DNA of 64,000 bases from Candolleomyces eurysporus (GCA_027579435.1 JANBPK010000743.1:47843-111842), one strand, 5' to 3'. Numbered from the stretch's first letter, positions 24,181-36,257 are shown. Program-made: numbers and translations. Notes: generated from the letters alone by a model not told the origin.

Positions 24181-24490
24181 CGCGGCAAACCCGCGACGGA
24201 ACAGTCAGTTCCATCTAGTTCATCGATCAGAATGGAACTGGCCACGGGGCTGCAGTGGATCGTGTGGCTACATATCAAATTTCATTGGTACTAGAAATCA
24301 ACATGGAAAAAGGAAGCAAGTGGAATGGAATCGCTCTGATAAAGTTCGCCACCACTGATCTCATTGAACTTCCATATAGAGTCCCATGGTACCTAGGATC
24401 TTCAACGCAACCACAGGTTCCAGCAGAACTCCACTATTAGTTCCCTCTTATCTGGAAATGGGATGGAACTGATGATTCCATGGCTGCTTC
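24181..24490 (-). mobile_element. MITE-like insertion, copy 2 (inverted and longer)
   Basis: Reverse-complement copy of the element at 23877. It shares the start CAGCCATGGAAYCATCAG and the end CGCGGGTTTGCCGC, plus about 130 bp of internal sequence not kept in copy 1. It is absent from the matching site of block II (about 34.97 kb). Non-coding. Confidence 0.6.
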
Positions 24491-24638
24491 GCTGCTGTTC
24501 AGAGTTCTTGACCCGAATGCCGTTATCAACGCGCTTTCATTTCTTCCTGTACCTGTTCTGCATAGCACATTGTTTTCATGCGCCTGATCCCACTAAGGTT
24601 AGTCGCATCTCTCCTACCTCCAGCTAGCTGCTATCGTC

Positions 24639-25468
24639 ATGTCAGAAACACCTCCCATCGCACACCGTGATAAAGCGTCTCTTCACCTTGCAGACAACAT
24701 GTCGGCAGCTAAAGAGATACTACTCAGAAACCAACGTATATTTGCAAGGGAATCGCTGTTCCTTGATGCTCTCCTGGTATTCGTCAGTCCTTAGTTCTCT
24801 CATCCGGCAGTCCGAGGCTCACTGTAATGACAATTAAATGCTTGACTTTGATCGTATAGGCGGGTCTATTCTCTGCAATCCTGGCTGCCTTCCTCATTGA
24901 AGTGCGTAAAGGTCTGCAAGAAGACCTCCTCGACCAAATTCTCCAAGTGCTGCGAAAGAGCAATGACCCTTTCAAACCAACAACGGTCTCGGTATGGGTC
25001 AACGGTCTATGGTTCGCAAGCCTCAGCATATCCCTAGCTGGGGCGCTCTTCGTTATCCTAGCCAAAGCGATGGGACGGCGTGTCATCGACAAGGAGGAGA
25101 TACAGCTGCTATTCAGCGCCTTTGACAATAGACTGAGGCTTGAGCCAGGCTCATCGAGTTCACGCACCAATTCGAACTCATATAGCAGGGTTGGCGAATC
25201 GACTCCTGGGGATGAAGTTCTCCAGTATTGTACCGGAGCTCAAAAAACATTCGAAAAGAAGTTCGAATTTTTGATGATAGCAGCGACAATTGCGATCTCT
25301 GCGTCGCTCATTCTATTTTATCCCGGGCTCGCTGTGTTGATTTATACTAGCCAGAAGGGTATTGGGATCAGTGTTGCAGCGATTGCTTCAGGAATGGGGG
25401 TTTTCATTTTTGCTTTCGTTTTACACGATATTTGGTCTGCGTCTCGAGTGGATATTTCTGTAGTATGA
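24639..25468 (+). CDS. DUF6535-like membrane protein, cassette block I
   Basis: Two exons (24639-24782 and 24860-25468) give 250 aa. The order fits the DUF6535 family of basidiomycetes: FLDALLVFAGLFSAILAAFLIE (helix 1, across the intron), VWVNGLWFASLSISLAGALFVILAKAMGR (helix 2), a charged loop, then two C-terminal helices, FLMIAATIAISASLILFYPGLAVLI and GISVAAIASGMGVFIFAFVLHD. It is a short form of the family. Function is unknown. The paralogue at 35148-35980 is nearly identical in layout. Intact as read. Confidence 0.82.
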
Positions 25469-25742
25469 GTGAATAGTATAGAATCTTTCAAAGAATGGCG
25501 TTGGGTACTCAAGAAGATCTTGCAAACGACCATTGTGTGAAAGTAAGCTGTTTGCTCATGCTTTGTTCTGGAGCCGATCGATTGCTTCCACCAATGCCAA
25601 TGCCGTCACTCAGGCGCGCGGTGGCGACTGTTGTTTACCTTCAAACCATCCCACTTCAAGAAATTCTGGTAAGTATATGATCCAGGCATTGAATCCTCTC
25701 ACTTTGGACAGCGACATTCAAGTTTTTCCCTAGATTAAGATA

Positions 25743-26056
25743 GATGTTGACGTTCATGGTCATATTAGCAAGCCGCTTACCGTCCAGACTTTTTCTACAA
25801 AGATGGCTCTATCAATCTTCTATTTGTTGAAGAGACAACGGTTTCCAAGGTCCATGAAAGTACTCTATGTCAGCATTCAAGTGTATTCAGAGACATGTTA
25901 TTACCCACTTAACATGGGTGGCAATGATCTGTCAGTCATTACAAGCGCGACTGGACGCAAATCCGAACCTGCTGCCCTAATCCCTGTCATTTCCTTAGCG
26001 CAAGACAAAATACCAGCTATCGCAGGCGTGTTGAAGGCCATATACAACAACAGGTA
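25743..26056 (+). pseudogene. truncated, frameshifted BTB/POZ gene, cassette block I
   Basis: Aligns with the first exon of the intact BTB gene at 36258-36571, but the frame changes several times. RPDFFYKDGSIN, VEETTVSKVHESTLCQHSSVFRDML and PVISLAQDKIPAIAGVLKAIYNNR sit in different frames because of small indels (for example an extra T near the VEETT segment). The second exon is missing: downstream of the donor-like GTAAAT the sequence no longer matches block II. Confidence 0.8.
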
Positions 26057-26989
26057 AATAAGTGATTTCTGCATTTGTTTGGCTCAATACTTGGAACATG
26101 ATCCTTTAGTCTCGTTAGGACGTTCAAATCATAAATTTCGTATTTGACCGACTTCGATAGGTTGTTACCCACCGGCCGGGTGGAGCATCTAGACCAGTCC
26201 AAACGAAGATCAGGGTGTATTTGCCTCATCGTCATCGCCTCGTGAGCGAAATGCTATTATTTGATCCTAGTCTTCTCAACCATCATTGTAGGACATTAAA
26301 CAGAAACCGCGTTGAGGGCGAAGACTTCCGCGAACGATCGTCTGTTCTTGATGCTGGTAGTCCTGTTATCAGTGCTCTCAAGGAGGCAGTTAAGCTGATT
26401 TGGGCGGTAGCCTTCCTCAAACCCGTTTGCTGCTGCTGTTCTCTTGTCTCAACCAGCGCTGATCTCTTGCGGGCGGGCAAAGGGTTGCGGCTGGAATGTC
26501 CATCGGAAGATAAGGAAGATCAAACTTGGATGAGCAGTCGGAACATCACAATTTCCAAGGACAACGTGGGACAAGCCGTGTATCCTATGAGTGATGAAGT
26601 GGAAGAAAACGTTGGGAGACAAGACATTGACAAATACAAGTGGTATCTGTTCTTAGAGGACTCGGAATTGAGGCGCCAAATCAGGATTCGGCTCGGGATC
26701 TTCTCCCGCTGCTGTAGCTCAGCATGCAATAATTGCCAATTGTATCAACTCTGCTGAAGTACCCCTTTCCAGGACGAGAATGAATCTGATTTTGTGGCCA
26801 CACCTTCTTTTAGACTTAGTAATACCACATACTTTGCGCAACCACACNAAAACGCCTCGGCACCTGCGATGCGAAGCATTGACCGCTTCCAACAGGTTGA
26901 TCTGTACCCTGTATTCGTCGAAACCTGTTTTAGCGGGGAAGGAGCAGGGTAGATGTTGGAATACCCGCGAGTTACCCTTGAAGATCACC
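26057..26989. other. junction between cassette blocks I and II
   Basis: Contains a long open frame at 26215-26757 (180 codons) with no recognisable domain and no counterpart in the other block. Composition is unremarkable. I cannot support it as a gene. The interval is where the duplicated segment was joined. Confidence 0.4.
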
Positions 26990-27660
26990 AGTTGTGATCG
27001 CCTGTGGGGCAGTTACTGCTGTGGTCTCGTTTATTTTCACGGGGCTGTCCATGTTGGAAAGGGAAAGAAATAAATGCAAGTTCATCATCGTGTCGGAGCT
27101 AATGAAACCGGACGATGTGATTTAAGTAATCATCTGTACCTGCATCCATTGCTCTATGGACCTTGGGCTCGCCTCCCCGATCCGGATCGCAGTACTTTTC
27201 AAAGGAGGTTACAACTGCGTCAGACAGAAAAAGGCAGGGTCATTTACATATTGTGAGCAGCTTGTATCGGTGAGCTTCTTCTTAACTTATTTGGGGAGCA
27301 TTCATCCGAGCTTCATTCTCCGAACATTTGGCCTTTCACCCGAAACCCAACTCGTGGACTGAGCTGCGCGCCCAGGTGTTTCATCACTTTGGACTTTGTA
27401 CCAGACCCATATTCAATTACTGCTGCTGCCGCTCCAGAGACTGAGGAAGAGAGTGAGTGGCAGCAGGAGCAGGAGGAAGAGCAGGAGGGCCAACGAGTTA
27501 GAACGGCGACGGTCAGAAACAGAGACGGGACTACTCTCCCTCAGAGACTGTGTGAGGTGGTCGGGGATGCTGCAGAGAGTGAGGAGAAGATGAAACAGGA
27601 GTCTGATCATCGAAACGTGGCTCAAGTTGAGGGACTATGGAGCCTGGGAGCGATTCAACC
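26990..27660 (+). pseudogene. dead copy of the small membrane-protein gene, cassette block II
   Basis: Parallel to 20050-20724. Shared segments include GGGCAGTTACTGCTGTGG, the GGYNCVRQKK loop, EQLVSV, and the acidic tail (PETEEESEWQQEQEE). Damage: the donor GTGAGC of block I is GGGAGC here (about 27291). The preceding donor is GCAAGT instead of GTGAGC. A 1-nt loss shifts frame within the third helix. Sequence upstream of 26990 does not match. The tail frame stays open by chance to 27775. Confidence 0.75.
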
Positions 27661-27749
27661 TCGGGATCGATCATTATGTAGTATGTTTGGTGTACATGAA
27701 CGTATATGGGAACTCTTTTATGTGACTACCGAGCAGCAAGTTTCACAAG

Positions 27750-29996
27750 TTAAATCCCAACGATGTCCGTGTTGACAGGAGCACTGACTTCCCAGTGGAG
27801 TGTCAAATTGACCTTCGTCTGGGGAGGAATAGAACATAACCAACTGATCTTCCCGTCCTTGCCTAAAGCCGTCAAATCCAAGGGTTCCGACGAGTCCGAC
27901 ACAGACTCAGAGCTACGGTGAACTTTCGTTTCTTCAGTAGATGCATCCCCGGTTATGGAGTACAAGTCGTCTGGGCGATTCCACTGGGCAATGACGCCAG
28001 GTGAGACTTTGACCGACTTGGCTACCGCCTTGAGTGCTTTGTCGCTGGGAGTACCAGAAGGCGAATTACTATTGTTGCCGCTACTGGCAATGTTGCGGAA
28101 TAAGCCTCCCTTGCCGCTGCTCTGGACGCTCCCGGTATCGCTAGGTGAAATGGGTCCAGCGTTTGCCGGTGGTGAGAAGTTTGGAAGCTGCAGAGCTGGA
28201 CTGAGGAGCTTAACGGTGATCGTGGCATCTTCAGATACAGGGATTTGGTCTATGATCTTGACACCTTCGACTGTGCTGNTTTTTCGTGTTATGAATCGTG
28301 ATTCGTCGTGTGTAGTTATAGACTTTCGACTTTGATAGTAGCCCTGATTGGGAGAGTTTCTTCGCAAGAGGGTGGTATGTGATTCGGATTGCTGGGTAGA
28401 TTCTGTGAGGTACGGAGGCTCAACGTGTCAGGCGGTCCATATCATAGAAACCAAGTAACCCCTCTCACCCGAGTGCACATTCAAACTTCTCTTCAGGATT
28501 GACTGCAGGGATGGTCGAGCGCGCAATGAAGCTCCCATCAACGTATACATTTGCCGGACCTTCGAGTAAAGCGTACTCCGAAGCATTCTGAATCTTTGCC
28601 TGTCGGTATAGTAAGTAATCAAGTCCTTTTTGATCCGTGAAGAATCCAGATAGACTCACGCTGAGATACGTCTTTGCGTCTTTCTTAGGAACTGAAACCC
28701 AGCAAAGTTTCGCATCAAGCTCGAGGGAAGCAATCGTTACAGTATGCCGCGCCCCATCGCTCGGTATCGTCGTTAGGCCTGGTACTCCAAAAGTTGCCGA
28801 GACATCACCCAAGCTCGAAACCATAGCAAGCTGGGGTACAATGGTTGGCGGGACCTGTCCTACTATAGTTGGAGGCATAATCCACCTTCCCCGCTCGCGA
28901 GAGCTCGACCTTGACCTTGACCTTGACCTTGACTGTGCGGACAAGATAATGGGAGGTTGTTGGAAAGCGGGAAGCGAGGACGGAACAACCCCAGGATAAG
29001 GAGCGGGCTTATAAGCCCTAATCGTCCAAGGACTGAGAGTGGGGAGAGTTTTGTCGAAACTCGGGGTGGCCGTTTCGAGAGTCAAGGAAACGTCCGTCCA
29101 ATCTTCTCCTGACATTTGAGTAATATCGGCTTTATATACCAGGGATACGGCCTTGTCCTTGGAGTGGGTGTCAACGCGTATGGCGTACCGCGGAGACCAC
29201 GAGGTATTACTGACAGCTGAAAGGGGTTGGGTACATGAAGAAGGGAAGATAGGGAGGTACTTTCAGACGCACCGTATATCAAAGAGAGCTCGATCTCGCC
29301 TTCGACCTCGGCGAGGATGTGAACGGAAACCTTGAGAGACAACTTTTCATTCCATTTGGTCTTCGCGGCATCTTTCAATGTGCGCTGCTTTTCAGAGAGT
29401 GCCTTGGCCACTACTTCCAAGTCCTCCGCTAGTGCATTGCCTTTCTTCTGCAGCTCCGTCATGGCAACATCATATTCACCGGTGGTCTCGACCACTTTGC
29501 TGAAAGAAGCAGCCCCAGGAGACGTAAGCGAGTCCATGTACATCTTCAATGTATCTTTGGACTGATCGTTCCTCTCTATGGCCTGCTCGAGCTCGAGCTT
29601 CTTCAACCGCAATGGCTTGATTTCGTCAGACTCTTCTAAAAGCCTAGTATCGGATTCTCGGCGTGAAGACGGAATCATGTGCGACGTGGTTACGTTCTGG
29701 ATCATCCCATTACCTTTCCCTTCCACTCTGTGAACATTGCATTCATTTCGTGACACCCATCCCAAAATGTTACCGGAATCTTACCTCAGTGAGTCCTGGA
29801 TGAGAAGGGTCGGCAGGCCAGAGATTTCGACCTGATTCTGTCCTGATGTCAGGCCAAAGTTGAACGTCCTCGTTACCTCGGCACGGTGGGAGTAAACAGA
29901 GACCCCCGCGATCTTGCTGTCCACACAGCTCGTCAGCTCAACGACGTTCTGTTGTGGGAGGGTCGCGATGCTTTTGGCTGAGGTACTGGTGGCCAT
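27750..29996 (-). CDS. DUF4139/DUF4140 domain protein (mucoidy-inhibitor-like), copy B
   Basis: Five exons (29996-29785, 29727-29273, 29216-28660, 28599-28469, 28402-27750) give about 668 aa. The N-terminal DUF4140 part has ITGV-like KIAGVSVYSHRAEVTRTF and ISGLPTLLIQDSLRVEG. A coiled coil follows (about residues 95-190). The DUF4139 part begins SNTSWSPRYAIRV and carries SGEDWTDVSLTLETATPSFD, SATFGVPG, NASEYALLEGPANVYVDGSF, KIIDQIPVSED and a final LTLHWEVSAP. A hexanucleotide repeat codes for an Arg-Ser run near residue 300. Family function in fungi is unknown. The single N at 28279 adjoins a T run; dropping one base there restores the frame, so I treat the gene as intact. An in-frame upstream ATG at 30059 is possible. 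Confidence 0.82.
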
Positions 29997-30261
29997 CTCG
30001 GTAGACAGTAATCCTTGTGAGTGAGCGATGCAGAGGAGTGGGATCGAAAGGAACAACAACGTGTTGGAATTTTGTTCAGCCCTTTATCCAAAAGATAACA
30101 ACATAACGTGAAGAATCAATTCCATGCCTCGAGGCATATTATTGTTCAGAAGTAATAAAACGTAAATAGAACATTGGAAGAAAAAAACTTTTCACATACT
30201 TCGTACCCTGACTTAGAGATCCGATGAGCCCCGAGCCATCCAAGAAAACCTCCGCAGCAAC

Positions 30262-32454
30262 TCAGATCCCAGCAATGTTTGTACTGACAGGCGCGCTGAC
30301 CTCCCACTGGAGCGTCAAGTTCGTCTTGGTCTGCGCAGGGACGGAGCACAACCAACTGATTTTCCCGTCCTTTCCCAGAGCCGTTAAATCCACAGGCTCC
30401 GAGTCAGAATCCGGTCCTTCCTCTGTCGCCGATGCCACGTCGGAACCAGGGCGATCCCATTGAGCCACGACGTCTGCGGTGACCTTGACGGACTTGGCGA
30501 CTGCTTTTAATGCCTTTTCGCTGTTGCCAGAGGTACTACTTCCAGATCCGAGGCTTCCGAGTAGTCCGCCTGCTTTGCCGCTCTTGACGCTAGCGCCATC
30601 GTTGGTTGGGGGTGGTGCTGCTGTCGTGTTGGAGCTGGGGAGCTGGAGTGCGGGACTGAGAAGTTTCACGTTTATGACAGAGTCCTCTGAAACGGGAATT
30701 TGGTCAATTATCTTGATAGTCTCGACCAGAGTTGGTTTTGTGTTGTGCACGGTGATGCGTTGGGTGTATAGGTATACGTCGGACTTGCTCAANCAATCCG
30801 GATTGAGAGANTTTTTTTGGAGAGAGGGTGGTATGTGATTCGAATCGCAGGATCGAGGCTGAATAGTAGGGGACCCCGTCAGTCGTTTTTAAAATCGGAC
30901 AGGGAAAAAAGAAGTCTCACCCAAGCGCACACTCGAACTTCTCCTCTGGACTGACACCAGGAATCGTGGAACGAGATATAAAGCTTCCATCTACATAGAC
31001 ATTGGCCGGCCCACTCAACAGCGTATACTCGGACGCGTTCTTAATCTTGGCCTAAGAGACCCGAAGGAGATCTCAATCAGTTCTCCGAACGAGAGGCCAT
31101 ACAGTTAGAAGGAACGTACACTCAGATAGGTCTTCGTATCCTTCTTCGGGATCGAGACCCACGACATCTTTGCGTCCAGCTCTAGGGTAGCGATCGTAAC
31201 GCCATGGTCTGCACCATCGCTAGGGATAGTGATCAACCCTGGCACTGCGAACGTCGCAGATACCCCTCCTTTGCTGGTCACGGCTGATGTCTGGATATTC
31301 ATTTCGGGGAGAGGCGGCGGGGGAGCTCGAGCAGCACTCATGGCCTCCTCCACTTCATCGAGCATGGCTGAGGCCGCCCTCCTCCTTGCCTTGGCCGTCG
31401 GAACGGCCAGAAGCTTGGCAGACGAACCGGAGTACAGCAGTGGCTGAGGGGGAGGAGGTCGGTAGATACCGATGGTCCACGGATTGAGGTTGGGGAGAGT
31501 TTTGTCGAAGCTAGGCGTGGCGGTTTCTAGGGTGAGAGGAATGTCCGTCCAGTCTTCTCCTGACGATTGTTTAATTGACGCTTTGTACACGAGGGAAATG
31601 GCTTTCTCTTTTGTTTGGGTGTTAACACGGATGTCGTAGCGGGCTGTCCATGAAGTACGTTTGACGGCTGGACGACACGTTTCAAAAAGCGGGCGAGGGA
31701 AAGAAGAATGGCTATTACGCACCATATACCAATCCCAGCTCAACATCTCCATCATCGTTCGCGAAGATGCCGACAGTGACAATCAACGATACGTTCGGGT
31801 TCCACTTCTTCTGCTCTCCAACAGCGGCTTGAAGCTTCGACTGTTCTTCATTTAGGGCTTTCTCCACCTCCTCCAGTTCTTCCGATAGTCCAATCTTCTT
31901 CTTCTGGAGGTCGCTGAGCGCTGCGTCGTAATCACTGAAAATCTCTGACAACTTGGAGGAAGGCGTTTGCAGCGAGCTAAGAGACCCCAGATATTTATCC
32001 AAGCTGGTCTGAGCTTGAGTGTTCCGGTAGATAGCCTGTTCAATTTCCTTCTTGTTGGACTGCAACTTCTTGAGTTCGGGAGATGTCTTCAGTTCAGGGG
32101 GGGGTAGCAATCGCTTTCGGTTTATCTTGGGAAATAGTGACGTCTTGGATCGTTCCAGCGCCTTTGCCCTCCACTCTGTTGTAAGTTTCAGGTGTTTTAG
32201 TCTCGTTAGCTATGCAACGACACCAGGCACGCCGAGGATGCTACGTACCTCAGAGAGTCGTGGCTCAGTGCATTCGGGAGACCGGATATGATAGCCTGGT
32301 TCTGCCCTCTCTTGACAGAGAATCGGACCACTCTGTTTACTTCAGCGCGATCAGAATAGACGGACACTCCAGTAATCTTGCTGTCGACAGTACTCTCCAG
32401 CTGCACGACGTGCTGTTCGAAAGGAGGAGGGCTACCAACTAGTGCGGTCGTCAT
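30262..32454 (-). CDS. DUF4139/DUF4140 domain protein (mucoidy-inhibitor-like), copy A
   Basis: Five exons (32454-32249, 32175-31723, 31667-31120, 31051-30921, 30858-30262) give about 643 aa. Domain order matches copy B: DUF4140 (ITGVSVYSDRAEVNRVV), coiled coil, then DUF4139 (SWTARYDIRVNTQTKEKAIS, SGEDWTDIPLTLETATPSFD, DQIPVSEDSVINVKLLSPA, LTLQWEVSAP). A Pro/Ala-rich insert separates the two halves of DUF4139. As written the frame breaks in two places. One is an 8-G run at 32097-32104, where 7 would keep frame. The other is an A/T run with Ns at 30811 and 30793, where two bases are in excess. Both look like homopolymer miscalls, not true decay, because the rest of the frame is conserved. Copies A and B are tandem and in the same orientation. 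Confidence 0.78.
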
Positions 32455-32938
32455 TGTAGAAAAATCAAGCTAGAGGTTCGATAGATGACTTTGGGTCGAG
32501 TCTGGGAGGCCGGGGAAGGAAAGTAGAGAGTGTAAGGGATCGCAAGGAAATGTTCAGTTGCTGTATACACTTGGTTTTCAGAGCAGTTGACCGGCAAGAC
32601 AACAGCATCTGAACAGCAGTTATGTAAGCTGTCAATGGCATTGCAAGGATTTTAGACAGAAATACGTGTTGGGATGGATAAAAATATTTATCGTTTGTGT
32701 CGCCAGGGTGCAGTCGTAGGTCGAGAAGAAAGTTCGAACAAATGCGCGAGGCGCACTTGATAAGAGCTATTTGTTCAAGCTTCGCTCCAAAGTCGTCGGC
32801 TTTTAACCAATGCCGTCAGCTCAGTTGTTCTCCCAGTCGGCTTCGAGTTTGAGCGAGGGTATCAAGTTGCATTGCATTAGCGCCCTTTTAAAGTGGCAAG
32901 ATCTAGGTATACATAATACTTGCGCCAATGGCAAGGAC
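32455..32938. other. intergenic between DUF4139 copy A and the beta-sandwich protein
   Basis: About 480 bp, presumably the promoter and 5' UTR of copy A. No further gene seen. Confidence 0.4.
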
Positions 32939-34626
32939 TTATTTTACAGGGATAATCGGACTATTGTCAATCACGATATCAATCTTTGGTGTCGTCAGGT
33001 CAGTGGATTCCAAGAGCCCATTTCTTTCCCCGTTACCCAGGATTCGAGCATCTTTTTCTCCAATGTTAGGTGTCAGAGACAATTCAGGTGAAGAAGCCCC
33101 GGACGTTGCGACTGCCACGTAGGTCTTCATGGACGAGGTGGTCGTTCCGGATTCGTCTTTGCGATGCCTGCCAGAAATCGTCCCTAGACTCTATGGAGGT
33201 AGTAGAATCGGCAGTCAGATTGCTTTACTCCTCCTCGCGATAGAGGTACTCACCCATCCCTCAGAAGCCGTCTCCCTACTCACGTTCCCGTTCCCGTTCA
33301 TATTCCTTCTCCTCTTTTTCTTATTCCACCACAAAACAAACCCAATCGTCGCCAACGCAAGCACGAAGAGACCCAATACAACACCAACTATCATCCCTAT
33401 CGGCACCTCCCCATCGTCTATTTTTAGACCGGTGCATCCTTTATACCCTGCGCTTAGGTCCGGTTTGTCTCTCAGCGTAGAGAAACCGGGTGTGTAGGTG
33501 ATATAGTCCAATAGCAGATACTGCATCGGAGCAATGTCTTTGTCGGAATCGGGATGCGTATACGTTATAGTAAGAGTATGATCGGCGGCAGGCAGAGGTT
33601 GGGAGAAGACGAGGAGGTTTTGAGAGCGGTGGGTGAATGGACGGGTCTGGCTAAAAGGGGAGGTAATAGGTTGGGGTTTGCCGTCGAGGAATATGTGGAG
33701 GTTCTCGGATATTACCGATTCTGGGATGGTTGACAACGGGGAAGACGACGAAGTAGTGGGAGGGGGGAACCAGATGGCAAAGACGCCTATTGACGTGCCT
33801 ACAACAACACCCAGTGAGTATTCAAGCCAATTCGATTCAATTCTATTTGATAAGAAAAGGGGAGAGGAAGGGCGGCTCACCAAAAAACCGAAACTCTAAA
33901 CAATCCCCAGTCTTGTTACTCTGATGCGTCGAATTTCCAATAGGAGTCCCTCCGAGCTCAGTATACCTCCAATATTTTGAAGCAATCATGCTAGTCCACT
34001 CCCCTTCGTAGTGGATCTCGGGATCTTGGTCGTCCACGAGGACCTGTCTAGTCCTACCACCCNTACTGTTAGGGTCTGAATCCGAANNATCGTTGAGGTT
34101 AACNTTATTAGGTGTGTCAGGATCGGTTATGTTGATAACAGCGAAATCGACTGCGACANCGTGCGNGTGNGTGACGGTGATGNTGTGATTATANTGNGAG
34201 GNTGCCGNGTTGTCGAGGAAGGGCGANGTNTACCACCGTTTATATGCTTGNTCGACTTTGGGATCTGATTCGTCGGCNACGGGGAANGTGTTGTTATAGG
34301 CGGTATNGTCNTCGATNNTGACTGNGNTCNTTGGAGGTTCTCCGGTGACATTATNGTANTCTNCACGAGGNGGAGTGTTTCCAACGAATGTNACNGAGGA
34401 TCCTTGANTATTGAAAGGAAATGGNAGNGTGNCCTTAGATNTTNCCAAGAGTANGAAAGAGNGAANNTTCTCACCNTTAAANGAGAAGGANAAATNTCCA
34501 NGANCCGTACNTNNTGGAGGATTGATAATGCCATGGTAATGAGACNNAGNTCCAGTCGCCTCGGAACGTGAAAGCTGGGTCCTGGTCGTCGATAATAAGG
34601 AGGAGCTGAGAGGATGNGTTTGTCAT
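32939..34626 (-). CDS. single-pass membrane protein with extracellular beta-sandwich region, cassette block II
   Basis: Paralogue of 22217-23691 with the same start, the same intron in the NG|SS position, the VDDQDPEIHYEGEWTSM second domain and a single helix IGMIVGVVLGLFVLALATIGFVLWW followed by KKKRRR. The first 550 bp contain many Ns, so residues there are partly unreadable. The tail differs. After SEGW a 60-70-nt intron (GTGAGT...CCATAG) joins an extra segment (SLGTISGRHRKDESG...SPELSLTPNIGEKDARIL) before the shared end DIVIDNSPIIPV. If that intron were not spliced the protein would end at 33215. Ligand and role are unknown. Confidence 0.7.
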
Positions 34627-35147
34627 TGCTCAAGCCGGTCTTCCTATAGCGGAGCGAGAGAGTTCNGTCGATGCTGAGNCTCGAGGTGGGCGATGGGCAT
34701 TATAGTCGAGNCCACTTGACTGCGTGAAACATCGCTGGTGACAGGCTGNNNTNANNNATNNNCAGTCAATTCANTTGTGAAATGACATCCGGTGTGAATG
34801 TGATGGCAGGGATGATGGACTGTCACTGTCACTATGNACAGGACAACGCAGCCTNAGNNGCGCANNNCAAGAGTGCANCATTCTATATTTATCNACGGNG
34901 TGCGTGAGTGAGTGAGGCTGTCCTTGNNGAGCAATGCACAAAAGTATCGATCGGGANGATNAATGTGACNAGCTCAGGNCCCTGACCCCGGCCGCCTTTA
35001 TCNACGCATTTTGNGCTCTCCCTACCTGGCACACTGCATCCATTTCATTTTTTCCTGCACCCGNCNNTCCGCATAGCACATCGCTTTTATGCNCGGTCCC
35101 ACTGAGGGTAGTCGCATCNCTCCTACCTCCAGCTAGTCCTNATCGCC
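34627..35147. other. divergent promoter region, cassette block II
   Basis: About 520 bp between divergent genes, aligned end to end with 23692-24638 of block I except for the two MITE-like insertions found only there. Many Ns. No gene. Confidence 0.45.
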
Positions 35148-35980
35148 ATGTCGGAAACGCCTCCCATTGCAGNCCGTGACAAAGAGTCGCTTTATCTCGC
35201 AAGCAACATCTCAGCAGCGAAAGAGATACTCCTCAGAAANCAACGCATATTCNCNAGGGAATCNCCGTTCCTAGATGCTCTCCTGGTATTTGTAAGTCCT
35301 TAGTTCTCTGTTCTAGNAGCCCAGGCTNCACNATNGTGGCAATCGAATGATTTACTTCAATCGTGCAGGCGGGTCTATTCTCCGCGATCCTGGCTGCNTT
35401 CCTCATCGAAGTGCGCAAAGGTCTGCAAGAAGACCTCCTCGACCAAATTCTCCAAGAGCTGCGAAAGAGCAATGATCCTTTCAAGCCAACNACGNTCTCG
35501 CTATGGGTCAACGGTCTATGGTTCGCAAGCCTCAGCATATCCCTGGCTGGAGCACTCTTCATNATCCTCGCCAAAGCGATGGGNCGGCGNGTCATCGACA
35601 AGGAGGAGATANAGCTNCTCTTTGGTGCCTTCGACGATCGACTCAGNCNTGAGTCAGANTCGTCGAGTTTACGCACCAATCCGAACTCATATATCNGGGT
35701 TNGCGAATCGACTCCTGGGGCTGAAGTTCTCCANTATTGTACCGGGGTNCAAAGNTCGTTNGAAAAGAAGTTCGAGTTCTTGATGATATCAGCGACGATT
35801 GCNATCTCTGCGTCGCTCATCNTGTTTTATCCCGGNCTCGTTGTTTTGATNTATANNCNNANCCAGAAGGGTATTGGGATCAGTGTTGCGGCGATCGCTT
35901 CAGGAATGGGTATTTTTGTTTTTGCNTTTGTTTTGCATGATATTTGGTCTGCGGCTCGGGNGGATATTCCTGTATNTTAG
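35148..35980 (+). CDS. DUF6535-like membrane protein, cassette block II
   Basis: Two exons (35148-35291 and 35369-35980), 251 aa. Same start (MSETPPIA), splice site and four hydrophobic segments as the block I copy: AGLFSAILAAFLIEVRKGLQ-like first helix, LWVNGLWFASLSISLAGALF, and a C-terminal pair ending FVLHDIWSAAR. Several residues are unreadable because of Ns, but the frame is open throughout. Function unknown. Confidence 0.78.
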
Positions 35981-36257
35981 GTGGATAGTATAAAATTTTT
36001 CTAATGCATGGCCTTNGGTACTCGAGAAGATCTTGCGAAACGCCATCGGAANCGTACTAACTGGGCGTAAGGNANNCTGTTTGCTCGTGCTTTNCTCTGG
36101 AGCCATCGGCTTCCANNNANTGTCGTCACTCAGGGGCTCGGCGGCTGTTGCTTNCCTTCAAACCACTCCNACNTCAAGNACGTCTGGTAAGCTTANGATC
36201 CTGGCNTTGAAGCCTCTCAACCTNNACNGTGACATTCANGTTCTTCTTNAGATCAAN

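Noticed and set aside
23877..24490. One transposon of about 610 bp with long terminal inverted repeats
   Set aside because: Alignment with block II shows that the roughly 120 bp between the repeats (about 24.06-24.18 kb) is ordinary cassette sequence, so there are two separate insertions in opposite orientation.
26215..26757. 180-codon plus-strand ORF between the cassette blocks
   Set aside because: No recognisable domain, no counterpart in the other block and no clear start or splice context.
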